A stretch of DNA of 62,000 nt. It comes from Branchiostoma floridae (lineage: Eukaryota > Chordata > Leptocardii > Amphioxiformes > Branchiostomatidae). The notes under the pieces were generated by a model. It was not told the origin of the DNA and did not search any database. It saw only the letters and a program-made list of their open reading frames with translations. Below, one piece after another: positions 35,001 to 50,000 of this stretch. Location: positions 10,499,024-10,561,023 of the forward strand of contig NC_049991.1 in assembly GCF_000003815.2 (NCBI RefSeq). The letters are read 5' to 3'. Both the position numbers and the translations under genes were made by a program. How positions within the stretch are numbered: the first letter of the stretch is position 1; each line of letters opens with the position of its first letter.

Positions 35001-38000
35001 AGAATTGATATTAGCTTCGTTCTTCTACATTACGTACAGACTACAGTGTCAGAGAATCCGGATTTACACAAAACAAAAACAACGAGCGCCCCCTTACCTT
35101 GCAGCATGAGTGAAGTTGTGTAGAAGTTGAAGGGTACTTTTGAGACCATGTACTCGTCGCTCAGCTCGTTCAGCTTGTTCCCGATGAGTACAGACTTGCC
35201 GAGACCGGCGTTACCGACCAACATGACAGGCCGCCTCTTCTCCATCAGCATGTCCAGGAAGAACTTGTACCGGACTGTCTCAGTGGTCGCCACCAAGACG
35301 GACTAATGAAAGTACGTGAAATAACTATTGTGTTAAAGGAAGAGGACAATTGATAAATAATAGTGGGAGAACGTAGGTAAATCCACTTTCATGTGTAGTG
35401 ATCGTTTTGCTTCACAGTATATATATCACATCATGCATTCTACCATTTTCAACATTCTCTTGCGCGTAATGTCGAATTACCATATGTTTAGACATGCCTA
35501 CAGCGTATAAACTGACACAAGCGCTACCGAAAACATAACTTTCTGGCGACGATTATAACACGGTCGGACAGTGATCTGTCTACTAATTCTACCATGCGTT
35601 ATTCATGGAAGCTACAATGTATGATACTAACCTGTAGGGGGATTTCAGCGTCATGTGAGTATTTGGGGACTTTGTCTCCCCATGGTAGGAACTTCTTCGT
35701 CTCCGCATCGATGTAGTAGTCGAACAACGTACCCTGGGACGGGAACTTGATGGTCTTGAACTCTGTCACCCACCACTTGCTGAACTCCACACGGTGGTCT
35801 ACCAGCTGGAAACAGTGACGTATACCCACGTTAGAGCTGATACAAACACTGACTACTTTTGTGCCAATTTAGCCCAGTTGCCATCGTTGGTTTTGGGTTA
35901 GGCCTACGTCACATTTCCTACCCGGAGCCGAATAGGGCTGTTTGCGGAAACGAAAAATTAAAGTTTATGCCAATAAATGTGCACAAGGCATGCTGTTGAA
36001 TTATGTTTAGTACGTTTTGTCTTTTTGTTGTCTTTTATATCGTACTTTTCGTTCCCCAAAATTGCCCGACCGGACACCTTTGTGGAAATGTGACGTTAGC
36101 CTTAGTGGGCAGTATGGGGGCCGCGGAAAGTTTAGCTAAAATCACAATCAGGCTATTTTCACCAGTCCGTGAAGCTCATTTTAACGGCACACACGTGTTC
36201 GACACCAAAGCCTTCTGAGCGCATTCTCAGCGTTCTTAGACAAATATGATTCTATCAAACAATCTTGTCTTTTTTGTTCCCCATACATAATGTAGTAATT
36301 CCCTCGGTGGCAGACAGCAATGATGGTCCATACCTGATCCTGGAACATCCCCCCACCGAAGGCCCACACTGCCGCAAACACGAAGTAGAGTTCGTACAGC
36401 TCTTTAGGACAGTCTGGGGGTGTGTTTTCCTTGGTGAACAGACCGTCTATGAGGTGGCACAGCATATGGATGTTGCTGATTTCCGGAACAGGAATGATGG
36501 TTTTGAACCTGGAATAGTTGAATGATACTTGCTAGATTAATTGATATTTCCTTATTCCATCGTCCTCTGTACGACAACATTGTCTTTTCTGTCAGTAGTT
36601 TTTTTTTGTGTGTGCAGAAAACTGAAAACTAAAAATATTATTTCAAGAAATGCCTTAACGAGGATAGCTTTGAGTAAATAAAACATTTACAGCAAATGCG
36701 TTACAACAAGTTGTTTTAATTAATACCTTTTCAATCCAGGGTGTGCATGGATGATTTCCAGGGTATGATGACAAAATGTAGAAGCTCTGATGTCTAGTTA
36801 ATGTGGAGAGATACTGTTTGGCTGTAACTCACCTCGTCCGCAGGGCTTCCAGGCAGGGCGGCACGTACTTGTCGAACAGAATGGTGAGGTTGGCGCGCTC
36901 CGACTGGACCTCCCTGGTGTCTATCCAGCTGGTGACCACGGGGTTCCAGCCCAGGTCGCCGGGGTTGATGTACAGGATGCCGGCCCGCGACACCGTGGCA
37001 GGAGTCGCCGTTCTCAGGTGGCTGATCTCGAACAACAGTCTCATCATGGGCAGCAGGGGGATGCGCTCGTTACTGGCCAGTGTCAACACCTGGTGACAGT
37101 AACAGTACCAGTCATGGTACGGTACTCGTCAGTGTTTCCGTCATCGCATCTCAATTTATACGCATATACTAATTTCATATATACATGGCTATCGCCATGC
37201 GTTGACTATTTTGTTAAAGCCAGTTGTCAACTGTAGTCACAGCACAGGACAATACATGTACAGTGTGATCTCAACGAGAGGCATTCGCTTACAAGGGCTA
37301 AGTCTGACTTAGCATAGCCACATATTTATCATCCATGTTAACCTTTATAATGCTAGCAAAGCATATCCATTAAGTGTAAACATTTTGCCGGCCACACCTT
37401 GTTATCGTCCATGACTGTGTTGAGGGACTCAATCCACATGGGATCGATGTCTCCGTCCAGCACGATCCACCTGGGCCCATCTCCGGACAGGTTGGACATG
37501 TCCCGCATGATGGTGGAGAACAGCCCGTCCTTCCACTCACGGGTCGCCGGGTTGATGCAGCCGAACAGCTCGTTGTTAGTGACGGCTTTGGGGTTTAAGT
37601 TCACCAACGTTGGCTTCTTCTTCTGCAGCTGGTAGGTTCTGATGACGGTAAACAATTGTCAGCTTTAGACAGGTGGGTAGGTAAGTATGTGACTTACTTG
37701 CAAGCCATTCAAATTAGTTAATTTGCTCCAGCTATTGCCATGACATATAATTCGATCCAATTTCTTAGCACCATTTCACGGATATCTCAGAAACTACTCA
37801 TGAATTGAAGTAAGACAATGCAGGTTCACCAGTTATGCTACATGATTTACTGAAATATTGTACCTGTTGAGGGACTTGATGACTTTTGTCTTTCCAGTTC
37901 CTGCGTTTCCGAGCACGAAGACGCAGTGCCTCACCGCCAACAGTTCCTCCAGTTGGACAACCTTCAGCACAAAGTTGTCCTCTGCCTGTAGGTTAAGAGG

Positions 38001-41000
38001 AACAGCAGAGAGGTTGTCAGTTATCACAGATATTGATCCGTTGTCTGTCATGTCTCGCATTTGTGCGTTTTGAGACATCTAGATCTAACACACTCGCGAT
38101 GTTTCCAAATTTGCATAAGAAATACCAACATTTACTGAACAGCGCATCAAAATGTTAAACCGTACCTGTAGGTGCTGGTCCAGAACAGACTGCTTCACCG
38201 TCCCCTCAAGTTCCGGGTCCCGCTTTCGTGGTACGTCAAGTGCCGGGAACAGATCACCAATCAAACCCATGAAGATCGGGACGTCATCTGTGACGATCTA
38301 TATGGCAAAAGATTTCATATTAGAGCTACGCCACAGGACATGGAATAAAAATCACGTCGTGGTTTGCCAAAGATTTCGCAGGCTTTATTTAGTACTATTC
38401 AATATGTTTGTCACCATCCCTTTTTTTCAAAGACTGCAGTTTATTCATATTATCATATCAGATATAACTGTATACAAGAGTAACGTTAGGGCAGACCTTC
38501 GGTAGGTTGAAGTCTCTCAGGGCTCGCATCAGGACCTGGTCCTCCGGTCGGGTCGGGTCACCACGTTTCAGGGCACCGGCCACCACCAACACAGACTTGA
38601 TGGCACGGAGACCCCAATCGTAGTGATGCTGTGGACGCATGGGCATTGCGGGTTATTTAACATGGCGGTATGTGTAATTGTAAAAGGCTACAGCAATGAG
38701 AATGCAGAGGAACAAACTGACGGTATAGGTTTCCGCCCGTACTCTTGAGCAAGAACAAGCCTTTTAAAATTGTGAGAGGGTTCTACTGTAACCATGAAAA
38801 CATATATTTGTATACTGACCTGTTTAGACAGCAGCTCCCTGCACAGCGTGTACAGTGTGATGAACTTCCGTGCCAGCAGTTTGGCGTCCAGGAATCCCTC
38901 AGCCACCAGCATGATCTCAGCGATCATGGCGAAGTCAGGCACCACCATGGCGCAGGGCCTGAACAGGGCCTTCAGGTTCTCCGGCAGCTCGGTCCGCCCG
39001 GCGTACCCGGGGTTCATGGTGATGAACAGGCCCACCGTCTTCGTCAGACTGATCTCCTCACCCTAGGACAAACCAGGAGTCACGTGTACCATTAACAGTT
39101 AACAAGTGCAGAGAAATTTGCAATTGAGCCAACATAACATACATCATCAATTGAATGCGTATCCGTAGTAAGTAGTGCCAAGGCACACATTCCACTAGAC
39201 AGCGCTGCAAACTTGCTGTGCTCTAAATTGGATTTGTGTATACGTAGCCCTAGACGTAAATGTAAAAGTATGACTGAAAAGACAACAAAACACACAAAGC
39301 GTAGAGAGTCTCGGTTTTCATCTATGAAATTCGTTGACAGCTCATCGCTAAATCACGGTCGCGGAGAAGTCGCTGCCGAAGTGGAATTAGGGTGCAACCT
39401 GACGCATCATGCATAATCGGCAGATTATCCATAATTTTCTGTCTCTAAACTGCGGGATATTTACCTGGAACAGGAAGCGTTCCTTGTTGTCCCGGATGGC
39501 GCTTTGGATGCTCTTCACCTGCACGGCCACCACCGACAGCACCTCCACGGAGATGCGGTTGAACTCGTCGAAGCAGCCCCAGGCTCCCGTCTGCGCCAGG
39601 CCTTTGTAGATGTTACCGATGGACTAGAACGGAGATAAGTATCTTCAGCATTACGTTACGATTACGCTAATATAGAAATAACCGTAAAACCAATCAGCCT
39701 AATTCGCATGATGATCGCATTAACATTGCCCCTTACCTTGTAGTCCATCTGTTCGGAGCAGTTGAACACATAGACCATGATGCCCAGCGCGCGTCCCAAG
39801 TCCTTGGTTGTCTCGGTCTTTCCCGTCCCGGCAGGCCCTGCGGGAGCCCCTCCCATGATCAGATGGAGCGACTGTGTCAGTGTGATGTAGCATCTGTGTG
39901 GGAGGGGGGTATGTAACTCTATTACTTGAACAGGTACACCTTTAGTATCATAATGGTAAATTCATTATTATTCAGAAGACGTAAATGGGAATGGTAGACT
40001 AATATCCAAGCAGATCCTACGATGGCATACGATAGTACTAAACTGGCCAAGGAGTGTAGTCAGTCAAGAGGTGTACATTTGCCATGTAGGTAGCCAAACG
40101 CACTTCTAGGCCGGCTTCACTCCTCTGGCAGCTTTTGATACTATCTTACACTACCGTAGGATCTGCTTGGAGATTGATGGTAGACAACCATTGAACTGAC
40201 CTGTCGGTGAGAGGCGTGATGACCAGACGGGGGGTGTTGCCCAGGTACTCGTACGCGTACAGGAACTGTGCATCACAGATGTTACCGAAGCAGTGCAGTT
40301 TTTCATCGTCCCACCTATGGATAAACGTTCGACATAAATTATCGAATACCTCAGCATGATAGAACAGACGCTTGGTTACAACTATCTAATGTGTGGACTT
40401 GACAGTAGAAATATGGAAAAATGCTGTGAAGTTCTCCTGCCTATCAACTAACCTGTGTCTGAGCTGGCTGAGCCAGAGGAAGGCCTGAGCGTTGTCAATC
40501 TTCTGCGCGATCATCTTCTGGACCACATCTCTGTTGTGCACGTCGATTGTACAGATGGTCATGATCTTCTGACGGTCTCCCGAAGTCAGCTGTCCAATCA
40601 GCATGCCGATCAACGTGTTCAGCATGGTGATCTACAATTCAATAATTTAAAAAAATATTAATATTGGCAGAAAGGTTTGACAGGTATGATCAAGTCAATT
40701 AGAAGTAAAGAAGTATCTGGACTATCGTGAAACAGGCTGGGGTTCCTGAAGGTCTACGAAGACCATATCTATTTGGTCTATCAACATAAAAGGAGCACAC
40801 ACAACCGTTTGTTTGTTTGTTTGTTTTTTTTTTTTACCTGTTTCTTGTTGTAGTCCTTCAGAGCGTTCTCGTACCCTTCCTCCAGACGCGCGAAAGCGAT
40901 GTTGACCTCCGTGGACCACCAGATCTGTGAGCAGTTGAGCGCGCACTGTGCGGGGTACTCAAACAGCCACTGGTCCCTGGGCTTCTCCTCAAACGTCACC

Positions 41001-44000
41001 ACGCCTTCTGTGTGCTGTTGTCGCACAGTCGCACGGACCCGGTCTAGCAGTTTGTTCAACCAGATCTCAACCTAGCAAATCATACAATAAAAGAAAACGA
41101 TGAGAAAATCATGATCTCATAAAGCCCCTGCCATGCAGTAAATGAGCTTTGATTGTATCTGTTGGTCGCCAGATCACCGAAATTAAAAATTGACAGAATC
41201 AAGCTAATTTTCATATTGAAATCTACCCCATCACATTGGACGGGGATCGGGAACTGCAAACATCGACCGGTCTCTCACAATCGAGCGATGATAGAGAAAA
41301 AATGCTACGGCATTTTATTGCCGAAAATATCATTCAGAGCTCGCAGACTCGTCGGCAGAGAAAATTTCTGCTATGTGACAGACGCTTAAACAAATGACAT
41401 GTCAGAGCTTGAACAACTTGATACTTAATATTCTAAAATGAAGCGACAATTTCCTCACCTGGCCGTCCAGCTCCACCGGTTGGTCGAAGTCGCAGTACTC
41501 TCCCTCCTTGCTGTACATGCCGGTGGCTGTCTTGGTGAACTGTCCGCTTTCATCTTCCTGGAACTTCAGCTTAGCTGTGTTGTCAAACAGCTTGGGCAGA
41601 TGCCGGGCCACCTGGGGAGAAAGAAGGTTTCGACTCAGACCACAATATATGTATGTCTCAAGTCTGTCATCAGGCATTTGATAGTGGCAATATTTAGGAA
41701 ATATCATTATAACATACTGACATTGTCAATTTTATACTAAAATGGTGCCGTGAGTTTTTTTCAACGCTTCCACTTTCTTGTACATTGTAATTACTTACTT
41801 ACTGTGAGTACTGTCACAAAGACTGATGATGTTCAAGACTTTCATATTTTAATTACCACTGTGGGCTGAGTGCCGTTGGACAGAATGTCCAGAAGGTCAG
41901 CCGAGGACACGAAGTAAAACCTGGGGAAGGCCAGCCGCTTGGTCTCCAGGTACTCAGCCAACGCCTTCTCACACAGGGTCAACCTGCGGAAAGGGATAGC
42001 AATACAAAGAAATTAACTCACGGTGGTTGGTTATTTGTGCCATAGTGGTACCATTCCTATAACGAGAATTTGGAGTTGACGCCTCATATTTATTCCAAGG
42101 CAAATATAAGCTCTGAACCTCTATTTGCTTGTTTGTTTACCTGTTTGTTCGCTTGCTTGTTTTATTGACTATCAGACGGGTTCTCATTACCTGCTCTGAA
42201 TCTCCTCCAGCTTGTCATACAGGTTGGGCTTGTTGGTGGCCACGATGACATTGGGCGTCGTTTCTGCATCCGCCATCAGTTCCTAAACACAGAGAAGAAC
42301 TGTACTTAGTGTGTGTTATGTATCATGTACGGAGATATTCTACTCTGCACTAATTAGGATTTTATAAAACCTGACATTGGGTTTCTAAGAGCGGATTCAT
42401 TCTTCAAGCTAACGACATCTTACACACCATAAATACCCACCAGTATAAATCTGGAGCTAATTCAGGTTTAGTACTTACATTCTGTCTGTCGCCCAGACCG
42501 GTTTCAGAAAACATAAATTTCAGATTTAGGAAAACGTGGTTGAGCGAACCTTGAAATCCACGTCAATCCCGTCGAATCTCTTGGAGTCCTCGGGCAGCTG
42601 GTTTCGGATGTCCTCGGAGCCGATGAAGATGCTCTCCAGGTGAGACCAGGTGCGCTGCACTTCGAACCAGATGGAGATGACTGAGTCCGCGTTGGACAGC
42701 TTCTTCTGCCAGCCAGACACCTCCTCCAGGAAGTGGGCGATGTACTTGGACGTCATCAGGTTCTGGATTTGTACCTGCGTTAGGAAGGCGTTGATAAGTT
42801 ACCTGTTTAGCTCAGGAAGACGGAAATTTTCTTCATCCAGCGTCCGAGCCAATAGGATATTTTGTAATGATGAGGTGAATCTAAGTGTAGCACAGGATGT
42901 TGTCCTTGATAAATTGCTGACATGATGGAATGAATTAATAGTATGCAAAACAAAGTTAGTCCCATAGCCGTATTGAGGCTGTAGAAGAGGTGGTTTGTTA
43001 TCCACTATGTCTAGGGAACGGTACTGAACGGCTTAGCCCATCCCTCTCCTTATACCAACTTTTACATCCCCAACCGAAGTCAGGTTCCCATTTTTACACC
43101 TGGGTGGAGAGAGGAAAGTCGCTCGTGTGAAGTGTCTTTCCCAAGCCCAAAGACTCAACGTCTAACGAATCATTTGATCTCCTATCCTCTAGCCTAGCCA
43201 TGCGGCCATTCGACCTCAGGTGAGCAGGTGACAAATCCAGAGATAAACTTTTATCAAAGTTCCTCATACCTGGTTGTCCTCCAGAGTCTCAATCAGCTCC
43301 TCGTCACCCTTGAGCAGCGGCGTCTTTGTGCGCGTGTGCGGCTCGTACGTGAACTCCATGGCGGCCCACGTCACGTCCATCTCCTTCAGAACCTTCTCCA
43401 TGCCCATCTCCTTCACGGCCTTGTCCACGATGCCCTTCACTTCGTCTTCGAAGTTGTGGAGGTTCAGCGCCAACAGATCGTCCAGCTTGGTGGACTCGTC
43501 CATGACGAATTTCACCTATGAAGAAAAGAAACAAATGAACATAACGTCTCTGTGTCTTGGTTTGATTCACTCTACTAGCTATCATAATTATGTTTTTTTC
43601 ACGAAGGAGAAAACATATTGTTTTTGCTGGTGTGTACTTTTTTTCCTCCTAGCAGAAAAGGTTTACGGAGAAAGCTGGGCTGCGCACCATGTTTTGTTAC
43701 CTGGGCTGTCTACCTGGACTGGCCATCACGTCAGGCTACTCAGATACCCCCATTCATAGCCTCAATTCTTTTTTGTCACTCCCACACACTACTTTGGTTC
43801 TGTTTCTGACATAATCTGTGAGTCTGTGATTAAGAGAGTTGTCAGTTAGAAGGTACGCTACTCTGGATTACCTTTGTCGCAATCATGAGCTCCTGCCAGT
43901 GGCGGTCACGGATGGCCGGGTTCTGCAGTTCTCCCACGGCCCGCATGGAGGTCAACATGTTCTTGACGGCGGAGTCCATCCCACCGTAGCTGTCCCACGC

Positions 44001-47000
44001 ACGCATCTCCTTGTCCAACCCCCTGATGTCCTTGGCGAACTTCTTGCAATCAATCTCCATGTTCTCCACGTTGATTTCGAGCCAGGGCGTTTTCTTCCAG
44101 TCGTCGAAACTGGTCTTGACCAGGATGATCATGTCCCACAGGACCTTGAGCATGCGCACTTCCTTCCTGCAGGCGCGCAGTTGTTTATAATCTGGGATGG
44201 CGACCTCGAACAGCCCGCCGGCCTCCTGTAGAGCCTGCATCTCCTTCTCAAGACCGGTGATCTCTATTTGGATCTAAAGACACGAGAAATAGATGTTTGA
44301 ATAAAACCCTTGTTGACATCAACCATCTACAGAGTACACAAAGTACAAAGCCAATTGTGGAACCTGCAGCAATCCCAGCTTTATTCAGTTACAACAAGAC
44401 CAAAGTGGTAGCTCTACTGTGACTGCCCACACAGCGGTATAGTATCATATGAAAAGTGAAGATTGTGTGAGATACTTACAGTGTCCAACACCTCGTACGG
44501 GTTTTTAGCATCATATCTCAAGAACGGCTGCTGCCGGAACTTCTCCCTGAACTCGTGCTGCTTGATCTGTCAGGTTGGAGAGACGGGGAATTAGAGACGT
44601 CATAACAATAACACTATCGGTCCTGTGCCTGCTGTTTCAACATTTAACACGACGTAGGTTTACATTAGCTACACTATAGAGTGTAGTCAATGCCCTACAC
44701 GGTGCTGGATGACAAAGGTGTCACAGTGTCAGTAGTTAACAAGTGGACAGGAATGATTTACTTTACTACAAAACAACGTTAGGTCAAAAAGACAAAACCA
44801 TGTTAGGTCAAAAAAGCTGTATTAGCTGTGAAGACATGTCATGACTTTTCACACCTTTCATGTCCTTGATAGATACGATATAAACGGTACTTACATCAAA
44901 CTGGCCACACCTCCGCCGTAAGATGGCCACCTCGTTGGCCTGTAGCGGCGCCACCGCCTGTTTCACTGTCACAGAGATCTTCTTCGTGTTGTTCCACTTC
45001 TCTGGTAATGCCTGCAATTGTGGAGCAAGGCTTTAGCAAACACAACTTACTACGAGTCTTTACAGTATGGAACAAAACCTTGAGCGTTACAATATTATTT
45101 CTCTTTCTTTCAGTACTGCTGAGGCCAGGGATTGCTAGCACTTGCACACCGTTACAAATAACAAGGGAAACAAAGGATAGGGAGGCCGTGGGTAACTGAT
45201 GTTTTTGTCCATATCTCATAGAGTTGTAGGTAAAGGTAGTTCACCTTTATTCGCGAGGTAACCAAAATTCGTTGTTTCTAAAAGCATCGTATTTATGACT
45301 ATCAAGTCGATGAACAGTGAGTTACACTAGTTTCAAGATATTTCAATTTGAATTTGAAACCACCGTCCGTGAACTAGATATCACTAAATGCCATGTCTTT
45401 AAAAACAATGGATATGGTGTACCTCACGAATAAACATGAACTAACGTTAGCATTTGTAGCATTCCTACTTGGCACTTTTCTAAATAATGAACGCGAGAAA
45501 TATGAAGAAACGCCGGAAAATCTCACCTGTAGCTGTGCATGAACCTCGTCCGGCAGCTCCTGGTCGTACTGCTTGAGAAGTTCGATGGTTTGTTTGAGCG
45601 GCTCGAACATCTCGTCCGTGGCCTCCTGACGCGCCTTGACGGCCAGCAGGTGCTCCATAACCCCCACCAGACCGTCGTAGTCTCCCTCCTCAACCTCCTT
45701 GGACAGCCCGGAGTCTGTCACCGTGATGAACCCTGCCAGGTCGTTCAGACTGGGGAAAACAAAGATTCCAATACATATGTCTTATGATTTTTATTTGGTA
45801 CTGTTTGGGATAATTTTTAGTTGCTTGCATGATTTATTACTTCTGTGCTCAATTGTAACTGCGTATGTTATATCATTGTGAATGCACGTGGTTCGTATGT
45901 CAAGTGTTTTCTTTCTGTATCCTGATTTGCTATTATTTTGTACAGGGTTCATCAAAATACTGAAGATTTCAGAATAAATTGACGCTGTAATTATAGATGT
46001 AAGTCCACAAAAAAATAGAAAGGTGGGTTCAACTCGATTGCAGACAAGTACCTTGTTACAGCACTTTGACTAAATGAAAAGTGATACCGAAGTTGACATT
46101 ATATTTGCGTATTTTGTCAATTTGCAATAGACGTAAATATAACGTTAGGATGCAGTATTGTCGACACAAAGCTCTATCTACTACAATACAGCTTTACTCA
46201 GACTATAGTTTCGTCTTATGCTTGGTTGTAATCTATTTCAATCGTTCAGGTCCTTGGATTGAAACGCCGAAATCTTTGATTTCCTTGTACCTGTTTGTGA
46301 CATGGTCGATGAGATGTTGCTTGAACATGAAGCTCCATTTCTTGACGATGTTGAGCAGGGCCTGTTTGAAGGGCCTGGCGTCCACCCGGAACCAGTCGTC
46401 ACACCTCACCATCCCCTGGATCTGGATAACCTCCTCGTAAACCTTCTCGTACGTGTCGATCTGTGGGGGAAAGTTATTACTCTCATTAACATATCGTGTT
46501 GTTCTGACTCACCGAGATTCATAGACAAATGTCTATTGACAAGTTAGTGTTGTGGTCTCTTCTGATGTGCCGTACCGTATCGTACGCGTGTGGTGTGGTG
46601 TGGTGTGGTTTGGTGTGTTGTGCTGTATTGTGTTGTGTTGTGTTGTTTAATGTTGTGTTGTGTTGTGTGTTACCTGGCGTTGTGCAATCTAATGTAGTGC
46701 AGCGTATTGCAGCATAGTGTAACGTTGTGCTATGTTACGTTTTCTTGTGCTGAGTTGCTTTGTGCTGTATTGTATTGTGTTGTGTCGTTTGGGGATGTAA
46801 TGTCATGCTCTGTTGTGTAACGCTGTGTTGTGATGGAGCTTACATATATCTTCATGATGAGAACATTACCTGGTCCTTGAACTGATCCAGTGTAGGCGGA
46901 CACTCCGGCACGCCCGTCTCCGCGTGAGCCTCGATCTCCTCCTGTGTCAGCACGTGGTTGTAGAGCAGGAACTGGCGCATGAACTCCTGTCTGTCGTCCA

Positions 47001-50000
47001 CCCACAGGTACGAGAAGTTGTCGAAGGAGTTGCGATACTCGCAGGCCTTGTTCATGACGGTCTGCACCCTGTCCATCGTCTCCTGCCGCATGTCGCACAG
47101 CTCCTGCATGTCCTCCATGTCGGCCTGCAAAGCAAACGAAAATCTCATTACTTAGGGGAGTAGAGTTTGTGAATTTCTTACTACAAAAGCCCTAGCCTTA
47201 TACGCTATAACAATACTCAACAAAACCCGAGCCACGCGAATGTCCCAAATTGAGGTCACTGACTTCGCCGAGCAGACTAGCTGGACTAAAACTTACTACC
47301 ATCAGAAAGGGGTTGTCAGCTAGTAATGTAGTACCAGGATACAGCTCCTAGGAGTCGCCAAAACGATATTTTCTTGGGAACCTCAATGATTGCCAAAATT
47401 TCATACAAATCCATCAAGAGGATCCTCACTTGTGCAAACATGCATTATGTATACACAACCAAAACAATAATCCCGTTGGAGAAAATATCCTTCCCGACAA
47501 TGATGTTCGCCGGTTGATTTGCCCTGACGCGCCCACGGTTATCAGAACGAAACACACCTGATAGTGTTCCAGCCCGCTATGATCCGCCAGACGCGGCACC
47601 AGGGAGGCGATCTTGTACACGTCGTTGATGATGCCTTCTACCATCTCATAGAAACCGTCGTTCACGCCGAAGTCCAGGGAAGGCTGGAAGACCATGTCTG
47701 GTGCGATCAGCTCCATGCGTGCCTCGAACAACGGCGCCGGGCACACCTGGAACAAGGATTTTAAAACAATATTGTGAGTGTCACAAGCTGACGTTCCCCG
47801 GCCCCGACTTCGTGCTTCAATCAGAACATTATCATTAATGATGCAAATGATAATCCAAAACTCAAATGAGTACTCTAATTAAACATTTCCTGTTTGCTGA
47901 TTTTAAAGATTGTCACCATTCTCTTGGTGCTCTTTGATGATTAGAAATGATGAGGATTCACTCATACAGATCAAATCTCTAATACTAACACAAACCTTGA
48001 CGTCCGTGTTGTCCAACAGATAGTTGACGGAACAGTGGATGGCGTTGAAGAACCCGTCCACCACCATGTCGTCCACGTAGTCGACGTACGACTTCCAGAT
48101 GTCCGAGCTGGCGTCTGCCTTGAACAGCGTCAGATTTTCCTGGTAGAAAAGACAAGGCCCCGACAGAATTAGGCATTGATCAACGTTTTAGATCAATAAT
48201 ACCTTCGGAATCTAACTCCCCGGAGCGCTAATTTTAGATCGGCGGACAGACTCTCTTGGGCCCCAGAATAAACTGACTGGCTGGCCTGTCCGGTCTGGCA
48301 GTCAGGGTAGGGCGGCTGATATGCCCGTATTAGTCTAGAAATTGTTTGAACAGTGTCGCACGAACTAGAGACCCGAAGTAACTTGGCAACTTTGTGGGTG
48401 GAGCCATGCCCATTTACGAACCCAGGCCACCTCAACCTGATACTCAAATTACTGCGGACGCACACCAAGACAACCAGACAGATGGACTGAAAACAGATAG
48501 TTCCGTTTTCACGAAGATAAAAAAATGAGAAAGGTTGTCATACCTTAAGCAGGCCGTGTATCTTCTCTCCTGCCTCCTTAATCTCCCCGTACCGCTTGGG
48601 CAGCCTGTCGGCCCGGTCGTCCAGGAACAGCAGGGCGTCCTTCTTGTTCTCCTTGCGCTCGAACAGCGGCAGCACGCACCACTTCTCCATGATCTTCTGC
48701 ATCTGCTCGACGTTGTCCTTGGCCTTGAAGACGCGCACGTGTAAGTCGTGAACCATGTCCCTGGTCTCTTGGATGTACTCCCACACCCCTGGACATAACA
48801 AACAAAACATTCTACCATTTTTCTTTTGTACTTGACGGGCGCCGGTTCACAAGAAATCGGGAGGGACAGAGAGACCATATCAATGATAAGGAGCATCGTT
48901 GATAGATAAGAAGATCGATTCCTGTTCACCAAATTCATTCTATTTGACTTTGGGACCATTCCTTACCGTCGTCTTTCCAGCCCAGACTTTTCTCCGCTGT
49001 CTCCAGCTTGGTGTCGATGTCCTGCAGCTGGGTCTCTATCAGCGGCAGCTCCACTTCCAGAATATCCCGACGGACCTGGAAAAAATACAGACAGTAATCC
49101 TCAATGTACGTCGGGGTTCCGTGAAAACTTTCAATGCACCTGCACTCCTCATAGACGTTATATGTCCTGAAATCGCCGAGCAATACAGACTACAGCTTGT
49201 CGGTATAAAGACTGACTCCTTACCTGGTTGTACCACGCCACCAGGAGGTCCAGGTTCCGCACAAACTGCCAGAAGTTCTCCTTCTTGCCGAAGATGTCGG
49301 CTGCGCTGGCCGGGATGTCTTCTCGCTCCTGGATCTCTAGGTACTTCACCTCCCGCAGCACGGCAATCAACTGGACGAACGTACATGAATAACGTTCCCA
49401 ATTACACACAGTAACACAATTAGATTTTGTCTCCTTTTCAAAATGATGTCAGACATATAAACACGTAAGCATGGCGAAAGAGCGAAATTGTGTCCCACCT
49501 GTGGATCGAAGTTGACCTGGATCAGTTCTTTCTGGCGGGTCAGGAGAGGCTGTGCCAGGTTGAACTTTGACCGCTCGTCCACATTAGCTGTGAAGCCTTC
49601 GTAGCAGGATTCCTCGTACCTTTGGGAAAGAAATACGTGCTACCTTTAATGGCGTTATAATTGGACTATTGTAACTAGTACACATCCTTTAATATGCATA
49701 TTAGCGTCGAACTTACAATGTGAGCTCAATTGAAGGGAGAGAAACTCATGAACCATACGTTATGTAAAACACCATAAAAATGTTGATGCTATATAAGTAA
49801 TAGCTTCTATTCGGTCATTTCTATTCCTACAGATCGTACTGCAAAGTAATAGTGAACAAGGTGTAACAAACGTAGTACATGTGTATTACTTACTTGTTGA
49901 GGAGCTCTTGCATTTCCTCAAATTTCTTGAAGATTATGCCTGCGTCATCGCTTTCCATAGCCCTGCAAAACACAAAATCAGATTAAATCATTGTGGTTTT

